From NCBI GenBank assembly GCA_018398765.1, contig JAHBMJ010000034.1, forward strand, positions 1 through 57,500: DNA of 57,500 nucleotides, in the 5' to 3' direction. The stretch's first letter is position 1, and every line of letters starts with the position of its first letter. Both the position numbers and the translations under genes were made by a program. This DNA comes from Chromera velia. Lineage: Eukaryota > Sar > Chromeraceae. The notes under the pieces are model-generated. The model was not told the DNA's origin, searched no databases, and worked only from the letters and a program-made list of their open reading frames with translations. Of this stretch, positions 11,273-21,100 are shown one piece after another.

Positions 11273-11851
11273 ATGGAAGTAGATTCTGGACAGGTTGAGC
11301 TGTATGAAGGAGGAGGAGGAGAAGCGGATGCTGTGATGGGAAACGCTGCCGCTGCGGAACAAGGTGGCGCCAATGTGCAACTGATGGTCGGGGATGGTCA
11401 GAGACTGGAGGTGGAAGGTGAACATGAAGGGAGAGAGGAGAACGGGTCGAAGTGCCCTCACAACAAGGCAGACCATCGGTTCTGTCGCGAGTGCGCTGGA
11501 AACTGTCTGTGTGTTCATGCAAGGAACAAGAGACTTTGCAAAGAGTGCAAGGGAAGCGGGCTGTGTCCGCACGGCAAGCGTGTCGGGACTCGTAGGTGTC
11601 CGGAGTGTGGAATTGCAGGAACGCAGGCAGAGAGGTGCCCCCATGGATTTTGGAAACAGAATTGCCGAGAGTGTACTGCGCACAAGTTCTGCGTGCATGG
11701 GAAAGTGCGCAGGCAGGACCGTCTATGCAGGGACTGCATCGCGGAAGGGGGCGCGAACGAGGGAGGGGTAGAGATGGAGCCGCCGTTGCCTCCAGAGTTG
11801 GGCGTGGCTGCCCAGATCCTTTATTGTGTCTCCGCACTGAGAGCACTTTGA
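11273..11851 (+). CDS. Cys/His-repeat (CxH..CxxC) putative zinc-binding protein
   Basis: About 192 residues from the ATG at 11273; an in-frame ATG at 11186 would add a hydrophobic 29-residue leader. After an acidic, Gly/Glu-rich start, the middle holds five consecutive modules of the form C-x-H-x(5-9)-C-x2-C: CPH..FCREC, CVH..LCKEC, CPH..RCPEC, CPH..NCREC and CVH..LCRDC. The spacing suggests each module, or neighbouring pairs, binds zinc. Similar CxHG..CxEC arrays are common in algae and oomycetes and have no settled function that I know of. The tail is Pro/Glu-rich. It is a single exon ending in TGA. DNA, RNA or protein binding would be a guess. Confidence 0.72.
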   Translation: MEVDSGQVELYEGGGGEADAVMGNAAAAEQGGANVQLMVGDGQRLEVEGEHEGREENGSKCPHNKADHRFCRECAGNCLCVHARNKRLCKECKGSGLCPHGKRVGTRRCPECGIAGTQAERCPHGFWKQNCRECTAHKFCVHGKVRRQDRLCRDCIAEGGANEGGVEMEPPLPPELGVAAQILYCVSALRAL

Positions 11852-12730
11852 TTCCTTTTGAACCCCATACTGACGTGTCACAGCAGATGCTGCTCGGGGT
11901 CGTGAGTCGCGCGAGAGAGTCATGTTTCAGATAAGTCACTTCCTCGACAATTAGGCGAGTGCTAGGGCGAGTGAAGGCCGCGTAGTGATGTTTCGAAGGT
12001 CAGACATTATTGTGACTCGCGGAGACATTTGTCACTAAATGACGACAGCGATTGTGTGGCGACAGCTGACGACTGTGCACAGCAGAAAACGAGCGAACAG
12101 GCAATGCGTTCTTTGAGTAGTAACTCGGCCCTTGAAGTGAAGTGACGGCTTTCTCGTTTGACGTAGAGATTTGCGAGACGGACGCGTCCGTGATGTATAC
12201 ATGTAGACGGACTAAGATGGCATGGATCCTACAAAAATTACAATCCGTGCATGCCGATGCCGCGAAGGGGCCGTCGGATTGCATGGCGTCGCGTTTGGCG
12301 CATGGATCTCGCGGGGGCATGTGCATGCAGCTAAACATGCCGCCATCACAGCAGTCTCCACTAAAAGGGCCCCGGCATGTCCTCGCGGCATTCGCGTGGA
12401 ATTCATGCAATGGGCCCCGCGGCGATCCGAGCAAATCCGAGCAAAGACTGCGATGTCAGACTGAACATGCAGACGGCATCAGACGGCTCATTTTCTCGAA
12501 TCATCGTTTGTTTGTAGACGGCCGGAATCATGCCGGAATCACACGTATGGCACCAATTAAGTTGTCTGGGATTGCGCAAAGCTTCTTAAGGCACGTTTCA
12601 ATTGTCATTTCTTCGAAGTGTGAAAAAGCCGGAAGCAAGCCTTCTTGCTCGTGGAATCAACCCGCTGAAAGATCGGGATCTCATCTCCCGTCTCCTTCAT
12701 TCAAGAAGGGGAAGGCAGTGACTCGCAGCA
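11852..12730. other. Intergenic region upstream of the U-box gene
   Basis: Open frames exist here (12142-12753 on + is the longest) but have no domain, a composition unlike the neighbouring genes, and overlap the start of the U-box gene in another frame. I read this as promoter and intergenic DNA. Confidence 0.5.
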
Positions 12731-13450
12731 ATGTCGGATCCCAACCACTTTGAAAAAAGCGCCGAATTATTGGTGCACGAAATCCAAGGCAGTTGGAGAA
12801 GATCTGCATCGTGGAAGCTGGAGTTTCTGGTGCTCTCCTCCCTTTCCGAGTACACCAGGCGGCTCTGGGACTGGGTGCTGATTTGGTTCAGCTCACTGTT
12901 GGATGATTTCTTTTTTGACGTCGACTTCTCACTCTTTCATGAAAGGGGAAAGGCGGTGAGCCATGCAGCTTACACGCAAATGTGGTTCAAGGCGATGATT
13001 GTTCGAGTGGGCGTGACGGTATTTTCTGTCGGGGTGACATGCGCAGTTCCGGAGACGTACAGAATCGCGGCCCCGTTTGCTGTCTCCGCTTTGCTTTTGG
13101 CTTCCTGGGTCGTGAAGACTTCAGCAAAGACGCCCAACTCTCCGCCTTCAATTCCATCATCCTGGTACCGGCAGTGCAACATGCAGATCGGCTGGGATTA
13201 CCACGGGAAGGACGTGGAGGTGCCTGAGGGTTTGTGCTGTCCCATCACCCAGGAATTGTTTATCGACCCGGTGGCATTGGTAGACCGTATCTATGAGAGA
13301 CGCGAGGTGGAAGCCTGGGTAGCTCGGACAGGAGAGACGCCATTCCGAGCTAAGGCGTCTCGAAGAAGCATCAGGCCCCACGGGAAGATGAGGGAACTGG
13401 TTTGGGCCTTCGCCTTCAGCAGGGGGGTCTCGCCTGTCTATGCGGTGTAA
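12731..13450 (+). CDS. Membrane-associated U-box protein (putative E3 ubiquitin ligase)
   Basis: 239 residues in one exon, ending in tandem stops TAA TGA. The C-terminal part (about residues 163-232) matches a U-box: VPEGLCCPITQELFIDPV, then IYERREVEAWV, and a closing RPHGKMRELVWAF in place of the usual L.PN..L+..I. Ahead of it are two hydrophobic segments, at about residues 89-107 and 112-128, which could form a membrane hairpin and leave the U-box in the cytosol. U-boxes bind E2 enzymes and transfer ubiquitin. The usual DG before YER is DR here and the P-rich loop is shortened, so activity is uncertain. The N-terminal 85 residues are Trp- and Phe-rich and not recognised. Confidence 0.8.
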   Translation: MSDPNHFEKSAELLVHEIQGSWRRSASWKLEFLVLSSLSEYTRRLWDWVLIWFSSLLDDFFFDVDFSLFHERGKAVSHAAYTQMWFKAMIVRVGVTVFSVGVTCAVPETYRIAAPFAVSALLLASWVVKTSAKTPNSPPSIPSSWYRQCNMQIGWDYHGKDVEVPEGLCCPITQELFIDPVALVDRIYERREVEAWVARTGETPFRAKASRRSIRPHGKMRELVWAFAFSRGVSPVYAV

Positions 13451-14167
13451 TGAGGTGGTGGGTTGGTGGAACAGACGGGAAGAGGCAGAGGGATGTAACT
13501 CAGAGGAAGGTTTGCAAGAGGGATGGAGAGTATTTGGGGTCCTGTAACAGTATTGAGAGGATGTGATGGACTATTAATGGGAGGGGTTTGAAGGGGAATG
13601 GGAAACGGAGAGGGAGGGATGAGGATGTAAGGGAGTGAATGCTGGATGGGAAATGAGGAGTGGGGAATGAGGTTTTGAGGAAAACTGCAACGGCATTTTA
13701 GAATGCATGAAGGGAAACGCAATGGGTCGGTGCATCGGAGAAAGGAGTCTTTCTGGTCTCTGTCCAACTGTCTGCCTGTGTCAGGCTGTCTGTCTCTTTC
13801 TCCGCTAGCCTTCTCTCTCTCACTCGTGGTCAACCGTTGTGCCCACTTCTTTGAATTCGGTTGACAGAGCTGCCACTGACGGTCTCTTGGATTGTCTGAC
13901 TTCTTATCGGAATCGTAGTCGGAGTCTCTCTGGGATGTTGGGATCTAGGTTGGGGTCAGAGGCTCAGCCTTCAGGCAGATGAGTCTCAGATGATCTGAAT
14001 TAAGAATCTGAAGCGAAGTCTTGGAGAAAGAAGGTTCGGTGAAACAGGAAGCAAACCCGAAGTAAAATGGTCGCAGAGAGATCAACTGAGCGGAACCCCG
14101 TATACGTATGTATTCTTCTAGGTATTCTAAGGTATTCTTTAGATTTATTTCTTTTTAACTTCGTTGG
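13451..14167. other. Intergenic, no gene seen
   Basis: Short-period G/A-rich sequence follows the U-box stop (13450-13700) and gives a spurious minus-strand frame rich in Pro, Ser and Ile. Nothing else is recognisable. Confidence 0.5.
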
Positions 14168-14703
14168 TACACTGTGCTGTTAGGAGTAACTACCGGCCTT
14201 CTCAGAAAGCTTTTGGTTACCATCAAATTGCTAACCAAAACTTGGTAACTGGAGGGGTCTGAGGGGACTACCACTACCGCGGTAATCTGACTGTATCTGC
14301 CCGTAAACTAGCCCACAAATGTGTTGGATCGAGATTTAATATAGCAGAAACGCATCTTTAAAAACTGTCACAGTGTACGAGTACAGTACGATGTAAAAAA
14401 GATTATTTTTAAACTTTTTTTATCTAAGTTGTTTTTATTATATCAAAAACTTGACTTTAACTTATACATATTTGTGGATATAAGAGAACTTTACAATAAA
14501 TCTATCTTTGGTACTCGATTTACCCACTAATTTGTTTTGCTTAAAAGAACGATTACCACTGTTTTAGTTACCGAAACAACGGTAATCAATGTGACTCTGC
14601 ATGATTTAAAATGAATTACCGTAACCATGAAAATGGTTATCGAGTGGCCTAACGGCCGCCTCGGTAACCAAACTAAGTTGGTTACTCCTAACAGCACAGT
14701 GTA
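14168..14703. mobile_element. MITE with perfect 23 bp terminal inverted repeats
   Basis: A 536 bp AT-rich element. Positions 14168-14190 and 14681-14703 are exact reverse complements, beginning TACACTGTGCTG. The inner flanks keep weaker complementarity around GGTTACC and GGTAACC. Flanking 8-mers TTCGTTGG (left) and TTCGTCAG (right) differ at two positions and may be an aged 8 bp target duplication, as in hAT elements. There is no coding sequence. Confidence 0.78.
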
Positions 14704-15351
14704 TTCGTCAGGGTTACCGATTTTTTCGGTGGTAGACAAGCTTCATTACCGGTAACCGGTAATTACCGGCAGAGTTTACTGGCAGTCAGAAAAGACTTAG
14801 CAGAATTCTAACAGTCACTCACACTCCGTTATAGGTCAATCAATCAATCATAGGTGGCCTAGTAGGTGGCACAGTCCGAAAAAGTGCTTTTACTATACTT
14901 TTACCGTCCAGTTGTAACTGGCAGTATGCAAGGTGCAAGAGAGTCACTAGGTCAAGTGATGCATGCCGGTCGGTCCTAGGATCTGTATTATTAATTGTAT
15001 TGATACAGATGAGAATACAAATACAGATGGATCGAACAGAACAAAGACACAAGCAAGAGGAAGTCTCTTCATGTTATTGTGAACAGTATTAACTTTTATA
15101 AGATGTGAACTCTGGATAAGTATGCCTTAGGAGCCGACTACACTGAGTACTGCTAAGTCGTTACTTATCCCGTACTTTGATCGCTCTCAAACGACGGTTC
15201 AAGGCCTGATAAAGAGAAGCAGAACAGTAAAAGATGAAACAGAGTTAATTTAAGGAAAAGGGAGTAGCTGTTGGACAGAGCTGTTAGAACTTTATGTCAC
15301 TTTAATATAGGGGTGATCGAAGCAGTTAAAATAATTGAAATTATAGTAAAT

Positions 15352-15387
<36 letters not shown>

Positions 15388-16074
15388 AATAGGCTTTTTT
15401 AAATGTCAATAAACACTTAAAAACATGTTTTTGAAGGTTGGCGCCACAGGCGAAATTTTTTTTTTGACCTTATAATTTTTATCATTTTTTTTTGTCGGTA
15501 AAAGGAAGGTAAACTGAGGCCATTACCGGTTACTGGCAATTGCCGGTAGACTACATCTGTTACCGATAAGAAAAGCAACTCTGGTATTCGTTGGAAACAA
15601 AGATATGATCAGATTGTGATGAGAGATAATTAGCTTTAATAGCTTGCTAGGATTTGATGTATACAATCACTTTCAAGTTTATCTAACGATCGATATGCAT
15701 TACATACATTCAACAGTTCCTTCCATTAATTGCCTACATTAATTGCTAGTGACTCAGAACGGAAATGCATGCAGCACCCGGCTTAGCTACAATGAGATCG
15801 CTGCTGCATGTATATGCACACTGGCGTATATGTATCTATGGGCTAATTAAGTTATTTTCTAGCTTGCATGAAAAAAACCCTAATCATCATTTTCTAGCTG
15901 TACCGTGTTTCCTACAGCAACTTGAAAGGAAAATTCTCAGTATTTTAACTTCTTTGCAAAAATCCTAATCGATCGCTCTCAGTTTAGACTGTAAGACCGA
16001 TAGCATAGCATAGCATAGCTAGCATGGATGTTCCGGGTTTTGCCCGTGGTCTACTGCTGAAGGTCGATAGAAAC
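14704..16074. other. AT-rich transposon-derived intergenic DNA
   Basis: No gene. Contents: ACCGGTAA-type motifs at 14748-14770 and 15525-15550, the fourth copy of the ACTCCGTTATAGGTC motif near 14822, a (TA)n run at about 15354-15382, and a TAGCA run at about 15999-16020. Confidence 0.5.
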
Positions 16075-17434
16075 CGTAGCGTTGTGAAAGTCTGACAAGC
16101 AGTTGTGTCAGGATGAAATGAAGTACGCGCGCATAACATGCGTAGGGCGCATGCATACATGCATACTGGGAATTAATTGTGCAGCATGCAGTCTCTATCA
16201 AAACATCCGTTGTTTGTCTTACAGAACAGAGATAGCAGAACTACCCATATATGACAGAACCTTTATTCGTATATAGGAGCTGATCCTAGCTACGACTAGC
16301 TGAGGGCCTACATCCCTACGGGGAGGGGCACGTAACATAGTGAGGTGAGCCACGGGACCGGCCAATCCCGGGGTGAGCCGAACTAACGCGCACCGCCACT
16401 GTACGGGACGCCCGCAGCTCAGAGACCAACACACGCACGCAGGCTCATGGAGGCGCCGCCATGTCAGTCTGTATTAGAAGAGAAATAAATAAAATAGAAA
16501 TAAAATGGAATTAATTCAGTCAGCTGCGTATAGCCTGAATTGAGTAAACAACAGTTGCTTGCAAAGCTTCTAGAAGCAGTTTGGAAGTGAATCTTGAACT
16601 GACAGACTTTTCGTAGTAGAGATCTAACTGAACCAAGTGCGCTCACTTAGGAGAAGAGGAGTTTCTTCCTTAGGGGGCACGGTGTGGGTGAGGAAGGAAG
16701 GGAGGAGACGGAAGCAGGTGGCATGCAGTAAAGAGACAGAGCAAAGAGAGGAAGAGAAGAAGAGCTGACAGTGAGTGACAGCCAGAAAGGGAAGACTCTG
16801 TTTGCGCAGCATCATGATGATAGCTGAAATAAGGCAGACATTCAGATCGATCAGAAAAAGAGAGAGCAAGAGTTGAAGTAGGCAGAAGTAGCTGTATTGG
16901 CTACGGATTAGCCAATCAGAGAAACAGTTCATCTCATGTGCTGCTGCATTCCAGGTTCAAATCCTGTGAACGATTCTTCATTCCGCTTTTCATATGAGGA
17001 AAGAGAGCCTGCTTTGGAATCAGTCGTCATATGCCTAATCAGCAGCAAAGGCTGGAAGAAGGAGAAAATGACTTGAGGTGACTTGCATAGATTTGAGACT
17101 GTTCTGTATGGACTGCGCCTTTTTTGAGATTAAATTGCCTCATGCTGATGAAGTGGCGGGACGCCACTCTAGAGGGAGGGGGCACGTAGCGTTGTGAAGG
17201 TCTGATAAGCAGTTATATCAGGATGAAATGTCATTGAAGTACGTGCGTATAATGTGCGTAGGGCGCATGCATGCATGCATACCGGGAATTAATTGTACAG
17301 CATGCAGTCTCTATGAAGACATCCATTGTTTATCTTACAGAACAGAGATAGCAGAACTACCCATGTATGACAGAACCTTTATCCGTATGTAGGAGCTGAT
17401 CCCAGCTACGACTAGCTGAGGGCCTATATCCCTA
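16075..17434 (+). mobile_element. Direct-repeat pair (~255 bp), possible short LTR element
   Basis: The segments 16075-16335 and 17185-17432 are direct repeats. They share CGTAGCGTTGTGAA at the start, a CATGCATAC run in the middle and CTGAGGGCCTA..CCCTACGG at the end. A purine tract (AGAGGGAGGGGG, 17171-17182) lies just before the second copy, as a polypurine tract would, and a related sequence (GGGGAGGGGCACGTA) follows the first. The ends are not TG..CA. The ~850 bp interior has no protein-coding frame; GGTTCAAATCC at 16954-16964 resembles a pol III B box. It may be a TRIM-like element or two copies of a dispersed repeat. Confidence 0.45.
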
Positions 17435-18659
17435 CGGAAACGACCAGACTCTGAGACTCACATCTTAACAAAGTATAACTCTGTTAAACCACACCAAGCA
17501 AGTGCACTTTGTCTAGTACCGCAGATGCATCGCTTGCTTATGTATGCGACATTACGTACGTGTCTGAGAATCTTAGATAAGTGGTTGGCTGTGGTCCCCA
17601 CTATACAACATACGATTATATCTCTCATCGACAGTCTTCCCCCCCCATCTACCCTAAAAAACCAGTACAGAATAGTCTTTCAGACTCTTTCCCCAGTAAA
17701 CTGAGTTCACTACCAATTGTAGTATAACCGAGTAGTCAATCGGTTTTACAGTTAAGGTGATAGATATTTGAGAAACACTGTCTAACGTGGTGGAAAGGTG
17801 AGTTCCGTTTTGTTTGACAAAACAGTTACTGCCAGAACAAACTATCATCTTTTCTCTTTCGTTTGACTTGTCTTCAACTATTTTTTTTTTTTTAAGTCAG
17901 AATGATTTTATATGCATTCGGTTTAGTCTAGAAGTCAACTATTCAATATAACTCAATATATCTTTTCTTATTTTCACATTTTTCTAAGCGCGCAGCGGAT
18001 ATAGATGGGCGGATATCACCGTCACGACTATTTTTTCTCGCCCGTGCGCCGGGGACGGATTTGACCCGGAGGCGTTGGTTGGCCCAACTATATTTCCGGT
18101 CGGATCTTGATTTCCGTCGTTTGAATGCACGGCTTCACTCGATCCGCAAGCTAGGCTTCGCCTAGCTTAATTCCATATACTAGCCAGGGAGGCCCATCCG
18201 ATGGTAATGATACATGATATAAAGTGTAAATATATGCTAAAGTATGTTAAAGTAGCCGAATGTTGCAAAATATAAAAAAAATATTTAAAAATTAGAATAT
18301 TTCCCTGAAGGCCTTAGGCCGGAACATATCAATCAATCAATCAATCAATCCCTATAAATGAAGAGGAAAAGAATTTGTTTTTAAAAAAATGTTTAGGATA
18401 TGTTTGTAAAGAAATATATATAGGGATTTGTAAATGTGGAAATTTCTAATGTGGATGATGATGAAACACATATTAAATTGTTAATTTAAACTTTGAAGAG
18501 CGTTTGCTCTACTCGAAGATTTCAGAATATACAACAGGAATGTTCTAGTATGATTAGTTCTCTTCCAACAGCCGAGACAGTCCTGCTATGCACGTACTGT
18601 TTGCTAAGGGACCGACGGTGGACTCTACCGAAATCACCATCTCCAAGATTGGTCTCACT
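17433..18659. other. Intergenic, includes likely 3' flank of the Helitron
   Basis: No gene. A compact 9 bp-arm hairpin (AAGCTAGGC ttc GCCTAGCTT) lies at about 18148-18168. An (ATCA)n run is at 18327-18350. A CTAG followed by T at about 18179-18183 on the minus strand could be a Helitron end, but I do not see the expected hairpin about 10 bases before it, so I leave the end unassigned. Confidence 0.4.
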
Positions 18660-20732
18660 TCACACATTTTTGAACTTCACAGGGCCAGTTTGCCCAACCT
18701 CAGCCGGGTTAAAAACTTTAACAGCTTCTTCTTCTCCGCTGCGAGACAATGCAACATAAGATTGACCGTGAGAAAAGATTTCTGACATCAGACAGAGGCC
18801 CAGCCTTTCAAGAGTCTGCCCTTGAGATCGATTGATAGTAAGAGCAAACGCAGGCAAGATGGGAAACTGTCTTCGTGTGAATTTGAAAGGCTGAGTACCC
18901 ATCTGTTCTGCCTCTAAATTCAATCGCGGAATGAAGATCTCTTTTCCAGTCTGCGGACCGGTGATCACTCGGCAGTGCAGATACCGAGAGCCAACGTTCA
19001 AAAGAATCAAACGGGTTCCGTTTGCTATCCCTCTTGTTTTGTCAAGGTTTCGAATCAAAATCAAAGGCATGTTTTTCTTCAGACGCAGCTTATGGGGGGG
19101 GAAGCCAGAAGGTTGGAAGGTTGGAGCGTATTGAGAAACTCAGGAACTAAGAGGTGTCCCATCTCCGGATCAGTGGACATATCGACGCTCAAAAACTCAG
19201 TCTCCTGCCCAGGAAACATGTCAATCGCTGTTTTGTTTACCTCATTGACATCTTCGTTTCGGGGAGCCAGAATAGCTCTGCTTGCGATGGTTTCGGGTGG
19301 GATGTTCCCGGAGGAAATGTCACCGAAGATTTCCTTGATAAACCCGTCAGTGTCTGACGCTGTACTCCTGGTCGAAGGGGCAAGAGTGACAGTGTCCCCG
19401 TCTCTTCCCCTTCCAACCCTACGGAGTAGATCAGCCCATGCCTGCTGTCGTGCAGGGTCGCGTCCCTGAGCAATCAATCGCTGCACTCTCATGTTTTGAG
19501 TGAGCTGTCGCACCTGGATGGGGCGCCAATGCTCCCACTTCTTCATGGTGCTTGCTACGATTGTGGCTCTGGGTGCCTTCGGGATGACGGGCAAGCACTG
19601 CTGCCAGTCTCCCGAAAAAACGATCACTTTCCCCCCCCACTCGTCACCTCCACACACATCCTCTAACCATCTCTTCACGGCAGCTATAATGTACTTATGG
19701 GACATGGTGACCTCATCCCACACAATGAGTCTACACTGTCTGACGATCTGTGCAGCAGCTGAATTCTTCGAGGGGGCACAGACACTGTCTTTTTCAATCT
19801 TCAGAGGAACGCCAAAGGCCGCATGAGCGGTGGAGGCCAGCGGGAGGAGAGTTGCTGCTATGCCAGTCGACGCGACTGCAAGGGCTGGTGTTCCTTGCTG
19901 ACCGGAAGGGAGACGGTCTATCTCTACTCCCACAGAGGCAAATGAGAGGGACGTGTTGAAAGCACGCACGTTCTCAATGAGATGGGCGTGATCGGGGTGG
20001 CCGTGCTGTAGGCGGTTTTTGATGCTTGCCGGAGGGTCTGAAAATCGTTTTAACTGAACCCTCCCATGTGAGCAGCAAATAGAAAACTTGGCGGCTCCGT
20101 AATGGCTGCTTGTTGAGACCTCTTCCCCCTTCCAGACCTGAGCTCTGCATGTGGGGCATTCTTGCACTGGGCCTTCAAAGTCTGCTGAACCAGGAGCGAC
20201 TCTGCGCAATATATCATAGACGTGGGGGTTCATGTACAGGCCGGCGGGGATGTAATTTCCTGGTGCAAAACCAGGGATTGTTGGGGAGTACCTGCTGTGT
20301 AACGCCCATCCTGCAGACAGACACAGAGACGGCGGAGACGGTGGTCAAATTTGTTCCAGGGTGTGCACATGTCTGTGCGTACTGAGAGGGAAAATAGAAG
20401 GTTGGCTGATCTTTCGTCGGGTTTCTGAGGAAGTTTCTGTTCCCATGAATTCTTGGTGGCGCAGGGGGTGCAATGTAGTTTGGCGGAAGCCGCGGCCTCA
20501 GTGGAGGCAGAGGAACGGGCAAAGGCGGTGGTGGCGGTGGTTGAGGAGGCGGCAGCGGTGCAGCAATTATTCCTGCTGCGGCTCCAGCGCTGGGAAGGAG
20601 TTGGGGAGGTGGATGTACAATCGGAGGCGGATATATCTGGTTAGCCGCCATTCCCGTGAACACACACAGATGCGATACCACACACAAGACACGTACAGCA
20701 CGAAGGAGACGGCGGTTATTCATACAGAACAA
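18660..20732 (-). pseudogene. Decayed Helitron replicase/helicase (internally deleted, frameshifted)
   Basis: The spliced reading is 20732-20383 joined to 20291-19079; the GTACGC..AGCAG intron of 91 bp keeps frame. It then continues at 19070-18660 in another frame. In order: a signal-peptide-like start and a Pro-rich stretch; a CPTCRAQVW zinc motif followed by FSICCSHG and HAHLIENVRAFNTSLSFAS, typical of Helitron proteins; then a jump straight to PIF1-family helicase motifs (ALAVASTGIAA, LIVWDEVTM, GDWQQCLPV, LTQNMR). The last piece has NGTRLILL and FALTINRSQGQTLERLGLC. The Rep nuclease domain and Walker A are absent, so an internal deletion fused the two ends. The frameshift lies in an eight-G run at 19094-19101, one base short. 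It cannot encode an active transposase. Confidence 0.85.
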
Positions 20733-21100
20733 TCAGAAGAGAAGTGTAACAAATTGGTAAATGCCCTCAAAGGCAGGCGAACGACAAAAAGTGACGGATG
20801 AGCAACAAATTCGATACGGGGACAAACCCGGATATCAAACGGGACAAAGTGGTCTGTGTCAGGAAAGGAGACGGAGCTGGAGACGGCACAAATGATACGT
20901 TCTCGGTTCACTTGTTGGGTTTCGCAGGAAGGCGGGTTGCATGACACAGAAAAGCAGAGGCATGCTGGTCAGGTCGGACACGTGGACCCGTCGCGTGGGC
21001 TGGACATGGGCTGGACAGGTCGGGAGTGACAGTGTGTGACAGTTCGGGAATAAATTTGGGGGTCGAGTTTGTTTGCCCTGTTCACTTGTTGCGTGCGTCA
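20733..21100. other. Intergenic, upstream of the DAC-like locus
   Basis: Short divergent spacer between the Helitron remnant (-) and the DAC-like gene (+). No core promoter element stands out. The Helitron 5' end should lie here or nearby but is not recognisable. Confidence 0.4.

Noticed and set aside
12142..12753. 203-codon plus-strand frame upstream of the U-box gene
   Set aside because: No domain, mixed composition, and it overlaps the U-box start in another frame.
16954..16964. GGTTCAAATCC as a tRNA T-loop
   Set aside because: The bases around it do not fold into an acceptor stem or anticodon arm, so no tRNA gene is called.
18148..18168. Hairpin as Helitron 3' terminus
   Set aside because: No CTRR follows at the expected distance on the minus strand.
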